This document shows positions 60,404 to 64,000 of a stretch of 64,000 nt of DNA, piece by piece. How positions within the stretch are numbered: position 1 is the first letter of the stretch; each line of letters begins with the position of its first letter. Source of the DNA: Selenomonadaceae bacterium (GTDB lineage Bacteria; Bacillota; Negativicutes; Selenomonadales; Selenomonadaceae). Where the stretch lies: positions 1 through 64,000 of the forward strand of contig JAFWFO010000011.1 in assembly GCA_017515635.1 (NCBI GenBank), read 5' to 3'. A program made the position numbers and the translations under genes. Below the pieces are notes generated by a model. The model saw nothing but the letters and a program-made list of their open reading frames with translations, was not told the DNA's origin and made no database searches.

Positions 60404-61609
60404 TTATTGTCTGTTGCTCCAGTTGTTCAGAAAGTCGGGCAGTTGCAACTTAAACGGAGTTCCTTGTTGTTGTTGCGGCTGAGGTTGTTGCTGTTGCGTT
60501 CTGCGATACTGTTCCGGCTCCTGTGTCGGTTGTACGGGTTGTTGTTGCTGAGGTTGACGCGACTGTTGTTGACGCGCAGATTGTTGCTGAGGTCTTGCCT
60601 GCGTTTGATTCGGCGGCAAAATTTTCGTTGCGGGAATATTTTCTTCCTCGTTTTCACCGAAACGCGTTGCGATAATCGTGACGATAATTGTGTCGCCAAG
60701 TGAATCGTCGACGCTTGCACCCCAAATAATTTCCGCGTCGGGGTGAGCCGCCTCTTGCACGGTTGTCGACGCCTCGTTGACTTCCACCATCGACAGCGAA
60801 TTTTGCGCGCCCATGAAGTTCAAAAGAATTCCGCGAGCACTGTCGACGCTGGTTTCAAGCAACGGCGACGCAATGGCTTTCTTGACGGCTTCGACAGCCG
60901 CGTTGTCGCCGGACGCTTCGCCGACGCCCATCAATGCCGAACCCGCGTTGCTCATGATTGACTGCACGTCCGCGAAATCCAAATTGATGACACCTGGCAC
61001 GGCAATCAAATCCGAAATGCCCTTGACGCCTTGACGCAAAATATCATCGGCAATGGAGAACGCTTTTGTCATCGGAGTTTTTTTGTCGACGACCTGCAAC
61101 AATCTGTCGTTGGGAATTGTGATAATCGCGTCGACGTTACGTTTAAGATTTTCGATGCCGTAGTCGGCATTTTTTTTGCGTTTGGGGCCTTCAAAAGCAA
61201 ACGGACGAGTGACAACGGCGACCGTGAGCGCGTTGACTTCGCGAGCACATTCCGCCACGACCGGAGCCGCGCCGGTGCCCGTTCCGCCGCCCATGCCCGC
61301 AGTTATAAAAACCATGTCCGAGCCGCGAAGAGCTTCCAAAATATCATTGCGACTTTCCTGCGCGGCGCGTTCACCGATTTCGGGTCTGGCACCTGCGCCG
61401 AGACCGCGAGTAAGTTTTTCGCCGATCTGCATACGTTTGGGGGCTTTGCTCATAAGCAAGGCTTGCGAATCTGTATTGACCGCAATAAATTCCACGCCCT
61501 CCAAACCGGATTCAATCATGCGGTTCACGGCGTTCGAGCCGCCCCCGCCTATGCCGATAACTTTTATCTTCGCGAGTTGATCTAAAGTATTTTCATCGAA
61601 TTCAAACAT
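60404..61609 (-). CDS. ftsZ: Cell division protein FtsZ
   Basis: The tubulin-like GTPase that forms the division ring. The 401-residue protein has [20 protein letters not shown] at residues 15-34, the tubulin signature [12 protein letters not shown] at 105-116, and the T7 loop NLDFADVQ at 209-216. A glutamine-rich linker lies at about 325-385 and the conserved C-terminal peptide ends [11 protein letters not shown]. All catalytic parts are present. ATG behind GGAGGGA. It lies outside any dcw cluster in this window (no ftsA or mur genes nearby), between two FtsZ-like paralogues. Confidence 0.97.
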   Translation of the reverse strand: MFEFDENTLDQLAKIKVIGIGGGGSNAVNRMIESGLEGVEFIAVNTDSQALLMSKAPKRMQIGEKLTRGLGAGARPEIGERAAQESRNDILEALRGSDMVFITAGMGGGTGTGAAPVVAECAREVNALTVAVVTRPFAFEGPKRKKNADYGIENLKRNVDAIITIPNDRLLQVVDKKTPMTKAFSIADDILRQGVKGISDLIAVPGVINLDFADVQSIMSNAGSALMGVGEASGDNAAVEAVKKAIASPLLETSVDSARGILLNFMGAQNSLSMVEVNEASTTVQEAAHPDAEIIWGASVDDSLGDTIIVTIIATRFGENEEENIPATKILPPNQTQARPQQQSARQQQSRQPQQQQPVQPTQEPEQYRRTQQQQPQPQQQQGTPFKLQLPDFLNNWSNRQ

Positions 61610-61698
61610 CAGCTGTCCCTCCGTGAAAAAATTTTCTACGCAAGCGCAGAAAGTTTAGCACAGCTTAATGAAAAAAGTTTGTAACGGAAAATTTTCGC

Positions 61699-62307
61699 TC
61701 AACAAAATTCGACGGGATTAATTTTAAATGCGTTTTGAAATACGCTCACCAAAGTTCTGACGGCGTGCAATAAAATTTCGTCGGCTATGTTGAACGCTTT
61801 TGCCAATGGAGTTTTCTTGTCGACGACCTGCAAAAGTTTATCGTTGCGAATTTTTATGATGGCGTCGGTACACGCGGATAATTTTTCCACGGCAACGTTT
61901 GCTCGTGCACTTCGTTTCGGTCCCTCGAATCTGTAAGGAAGTGTGACAACCGCAATCGTCAACGCGCCGAGTTCGCGGGCATACTGCGCGACAATAGGGG
62001 AGGCACCCGTGCCGCAGAAGCCGCCGAGTCCCGCGACGATAATAATCGCGTCCGCGCCGTCGAATGCCGACAAAATTTTGTCGCGACTTTTAATTGCCGC
62101 CTGTTCACTGCGCGAAACGGTACTGCCGTCAAGCCCGTGAATTATCCCGTCGTCGAGCCAAATATTATTTGCCGCTTTGGACATTTGCAAATCAAATTCG
62201 CAGGTACTGCACGCGATAAATTGCGCGCCCGTCAAGCCCGAATCAATCATGTGATTGACCGCGTTAAGTCCGCCGCCGCCGATACTGACGATTTTTAAAG
62301 TTTTCAT
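61699..62307 (-). CDS. N-terminal-half FtsZ paralogue
   Basis: A 202-residue protein equal to the GTP-binding domain of FtsZ alone. It has LKIVSIGGGGLNAVNHMIDS at residues 4-23, a modified signature GLGGFCGTGASPIVA at 93-107, and [20 protein letters not shown] at 155-174 (nearly identical to FtsZ). It ends KINPVEFC at the place of the T7 loop (FtsZ INLDFADV). It lacks the catalytic Asp loop, the C-terminal domain and the tail. ATG at 62307, with GGAGG inside the last codons of the amidohydrolase. The clean end and intact frame argue against simple decay. Confidence 0.88.
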   Translation of the reverse strand: MKTLKIVSIGGGGLNAVNHMIDSGLTGAQFIACSTCEFDLQMSKAANNIWLDDGIIHGLDGSTVSRSEQAAIKSRDKILSAFDGADAIIIVAGLGGFCGTGASPIVAQYARELGALTIAVVTLPYRFEGPKRSARANVAVEKLSACTDAIIKIRNDKLLQVVDKKTPLAKAFNIADEILLHAVRTLVSVFQNAFKINPVEFC

Positions 62308-62313
62308 CGGGCG

Positions 62314-63200
62314 TCATACCTCCAAAAGTTTCTTCGCGTTCAAGCCGAAAATTTTTTCTTTGTCGGCGTCATCAAGCGGCAAATTTTTTATGAAGTCAAT
62401 CGAAGTTTTCGCCGAAGACCACGGGCTGTCCGTGCCGAAAAGAATTCTGTCCGCGCCGAAAATTTTCACGAACGTCATAAACTGCGCGGCGTCCAAAAGT
62501 TTCAAGTCGTCGGAATTCCAAACGGTATCTTTTCGCGGAACAATTTCGCCCGTTGAAAATGACGTGTCAATAAAAATTTTCGTGTCGCCCAAAAGTTCCA
62601 AGACTTCGCGCCAATTTTTCCAGCCGCCCATGTGTGCCGCGACGAATTTGAAATTTCCAATCTCGTCGACGACGTGACGAATCATCTGCGGCGAACAGCG
62701 CACGACATTTGGAAAACCGATGTCAAGTCCTGCGTGCGTGACAACGATTAAATCCAATTCGGCGGCGCGGTCGAAGATTCGCAGAAACTTCACGTCGTCA
62801 AGATTTATATCTTGATAAACGGGGTGAATTTTGATACCCTTTAGCCCGCGATTTTTCACGCGGCTCAACTCGGCGCGAAAGTTTGTGAAGTCGGGGTGAA
62901 TGCAACCGAACGAAAAAATTCCCGCGTCCGAAAAATTTTCGTTGAGTTCGGCGGCGGAAGAATTTATTTTTTCGACTTGGTGAGTGTTCGTGGCGACGGG
63001 CAAAATCACCGACAAATTAATTTCGGCGTCGTCCATAGATTTTTTCAAGCCGTCGAGTGTTCCATTGGTGAAGGCGGGAATTCCTGCGACGCGGCTGAGT
63101 TTTTCGATAACGTCGGTGGCAATTTTGTCGGGAAAATGTGCGTGTGAAAATCAATGCGTAATGCGGAATTCGTAATGCGTAATGAATTTTTTTCTGCCAT
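62314..63200 (-). pseudogene. Amidohydrolase family gene with a frameshift near its 5' end
   Basis: A TIM-barrel amidohydrolase (PF04909-like). The ATG at 63200 follows AAAGGAG and opens MAEKNSLRITNSALRIDFHTHIFP, where FHTH is the metal-binding motif. The frame then shifts by one base near 63130, and the rest continues in another frame: DKIATDVIEKLSRVAGIPAF, then IHPVYQDINLDD, VVTHAGLDIGFP, AAHMGGWKNW and LFGTDSPWSS, to the stop at 62314. One base appears to be missing in a short T/C run. It may be a real mutation or a sequencing error. The first codons contain a heptamer repeat. Confidence 0.82.
63153..63180. repeat. Heptamer array at the start of the amidohydrolase
   Basis: Four 7-bp units in phase on the plus strand (AATGCGT, AATGCGG, AATTCGT, AATGCGT), translated on the minus strand as part of SLRITNSALRID. 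A fourth unit sequence obeying the same 7-bp rule. Confidence 0.85.
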
Positions 63201-63239
63201 GGGTTCAGTCTCCTTTGGTGAAATTTTGGAGGTTCGTTT

Positions 63240-64000
63240 ATGAAGCTTGTTTTATTGATTTTGTATTTCGCCGTGCTGATTGGCATTGGTCTTTACTGTC
63301 GCAAGCACGCCACGGACGTTGACGGATTTGTCCTCGGCGGGCGCAACGTCGGCGCGTGGTTGACGGCTTTTGCTTACGGCACAAGTTATTTTTCGGCGGT
63401 TGTCTTCGTCGGTTACGCGGGACAATTCGGCTGGAAGTACGGCATTGCGGCGACGTGGGCGGGTATCGGCAACGCGTTAATCGGCTCGTTGATGGCGTGG
63501 TTTATTTTGGGACGACGCACGCGAGTTATGACGCGTCACCTGAGCACGGCGACCATGCCGCAATTTTTCGAGAAACGTTTTGGCTCTCCGTCGCTGAAAA
63601 TCGGCGCGGCAATTATAATTTTCATTTTTATGATACCGTACACGGCGAGTCTTTACAACGGCTTGTCGCGCTTGTTCGGCATGGCGTTCAGCATCGATTA
63701 CGCCGTCTGCATTGCAATGATGGCGGTCTTGACGGCGATTTATGTTATTGCCGGCGGCTACATGGCGACGGCGATTAACGATTTTATTCAAGGCGTCGTT
63801 ATGCTCGTCGGAATTTCTGCGGTGATTTACGCGGTGTTGGAAACCAAAGGCGGATTCGTTGCGGCATTGGACGGTTTGGCGCGAATCACCGATCCGAAAG
63901 TTTCAGACACGCCCGGAATTTTCGCGTCGTTTTTCGGAACAGACCCGCTCAATTTGTTGTTCGTCGTGATTTTGACTTCGCTGGGCACGTGGGGACTTCC
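63240..64000 (+). CDS. Sodium:solute symporter (SSS family), N-terminal part
   Basis: The first 253 codons of a sodium-coupled transporter; the gene runs off the window. Membrane helices start at residue 2 (LVLLILYFAVLIGIGLY). The DGFVLGGRNVGAWLTAFAYG block and YIVAGGYMATAINDFIQGVV-type sequence near residue 175 are typical of the proline/pantothenate/glucose symporter family. The substrate cannot be told. ATG behind TTGGAGG. It diverges from the amidohydrolase with only 39 bp between start codons. Confidence 0.9.
   Translation, partial: MKLVLLILYFAVLIGIGLYCRKHATDVDGFVLGGRNVGAWLTAFAYGTSYFSAVVFVGYAGQFGWKYGIAATWAGIGNALIGSLMAWFILGRRTRVMTRHLSTATMPQFFEKRFGSPSLKIGAAIIIFIFMIPYTASLYNGLSRLFGMAFSIDYAVCIAMMAVLTAIYVIAGGYMATAINDFIQGVVMLVGISAVIYAVLETKGGFVAALDGLARITDPKVSDTPGIFASFFGTDPLNLLFVVILTSLGTWGL

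Noticed and set aside
61699-62307. The N-terminal FtsZ copy as simple debris of a duplicated ftsZ
   Set aside because: Not fully excluded, but it has its own ribosome site, an uninterrupted frame, diverged yet fold-compatible sequence, and no remnant of the missing C-terminal half in the 89 bp after it.
62314-63048. A shorter intact amidohydrolase starting at 63048
   Set aside because: This start lacks a ribosome site and omits the metal-binding FHTH found upstream in the shifted frame, so a frameshifted gene from 63200 fits better.
1-64000. The very frequent AAAATTTTT motif as an uptake or regulatory signal
   Set aside because: It occurs mostly inside genes as Lys-Ile-Phe or Glu-Asn-Phe codons on both strands without fixed context, so base and codon preference explains it.

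Overview
The window reads as chromosome of an anaerobic diderm Firmicute, most likely a member of the Negativicutes (Selenomonas-like). The reasons are its mixture of markers. Firmicute-type genes are present (the rapZ-yvcK-whiA block, DUF4446, GlgC/GlgD). So are an LPS inner-core gene (hldD), flagellar genes, methylmalonyl-CoA decarboxylase with a succinyl-CoA synthetase subunit (propionate-type fermentation), and oxygen-sensitive enzymes (a glycyl radical enzyme and its activase, and several radical SAM proteins). Genes start with ATG, or often TTG/GTG, behind strong GGAGG sites. Sigma-70-like promoters are easy to see. No rRNA, tRNA, CRISPR array or intact mobile element was found.

Layout. 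1-3300 (minus): glycogen block glgC-glgD-glgP. 3.5-5.3 kb: an unknown gene and galE. 5.4-11.6 kb: glycyl-radical activase (divergent), ROK kinase-like protein, glycyl radical enzyme, fructose-6-phosphate aldolase-like enzyme and a DeoR regulator, apparently one anaerobic sugar or polyol module. 11.7-18.3 kb: an ileS2-type isoleucyl-tRNA synthetase, two tandem DUF1919 genes and a DUF4422 protein (surface polysaccharide). 18.3-22.1 kb: a copper ATPase with a fused CopZ domain, a polyprenyl diphosphate synthase and a short SCIFF-type six-cysteine peptide. 22.1-25.9 kb (minus): radical SAM protein, lone amino-acid ABC ATPase, flgF, metallo-beta-lactamase-fold protein. 26-30.9 kb: HAD phosphatase, rapZ, yvcK, whiA, DUF4446. 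30.9-40.4 kb (minus): rpoC, rpoB and ugd. 40.7-44.7 kb: yjbQ, then a glucitol-type PTS (srlA-srlE-srlB) with a SAF-domain oxidoreductase. 44.8-47.4 kb (minus): LicD and a membrane MutS-like ATPase. 47.4-48.2 kb: scar with decayed integrase-like and GIY-YIG fragments. 48.2-52.3 kb: EAL protein, epimerase-like protein, sucC, scpB. 52.3-59.3 kb: MotE-like protein, radical SAM protein, ald, topB, two zinc-ribbon membrane proteins, hldD, a cinA stub. 59.5-63.2 kb (minus): an amidohydrolase and three ftsZ-family genes. 63.2-64 kb: start of a sodium:solute symporter.

Three things stand out. First, canonical ftsZ is bracketed by two ftsZ-derived genes with complementary defects. One keeps the GTP-binding half and stops at the T7 loop; the other has lost the GTP-binding signature but keeps the C-terminal half. 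Second, at least nine arrays of 7-bp units, kept in strict heptamer phase and mostly hairpin-forming, are scattered through the window. Several fill the space from a stop codon to the next ribosome binding site, and others lie inside the reading frames of rpoC and copA and at the start of the amidohydrolase. Third, a SCIFF ranthipeptide precursor sits without its usual maturase beside an unrelated radical SAM gene. All functional statements rest on motif reading by eye; no database search was run.
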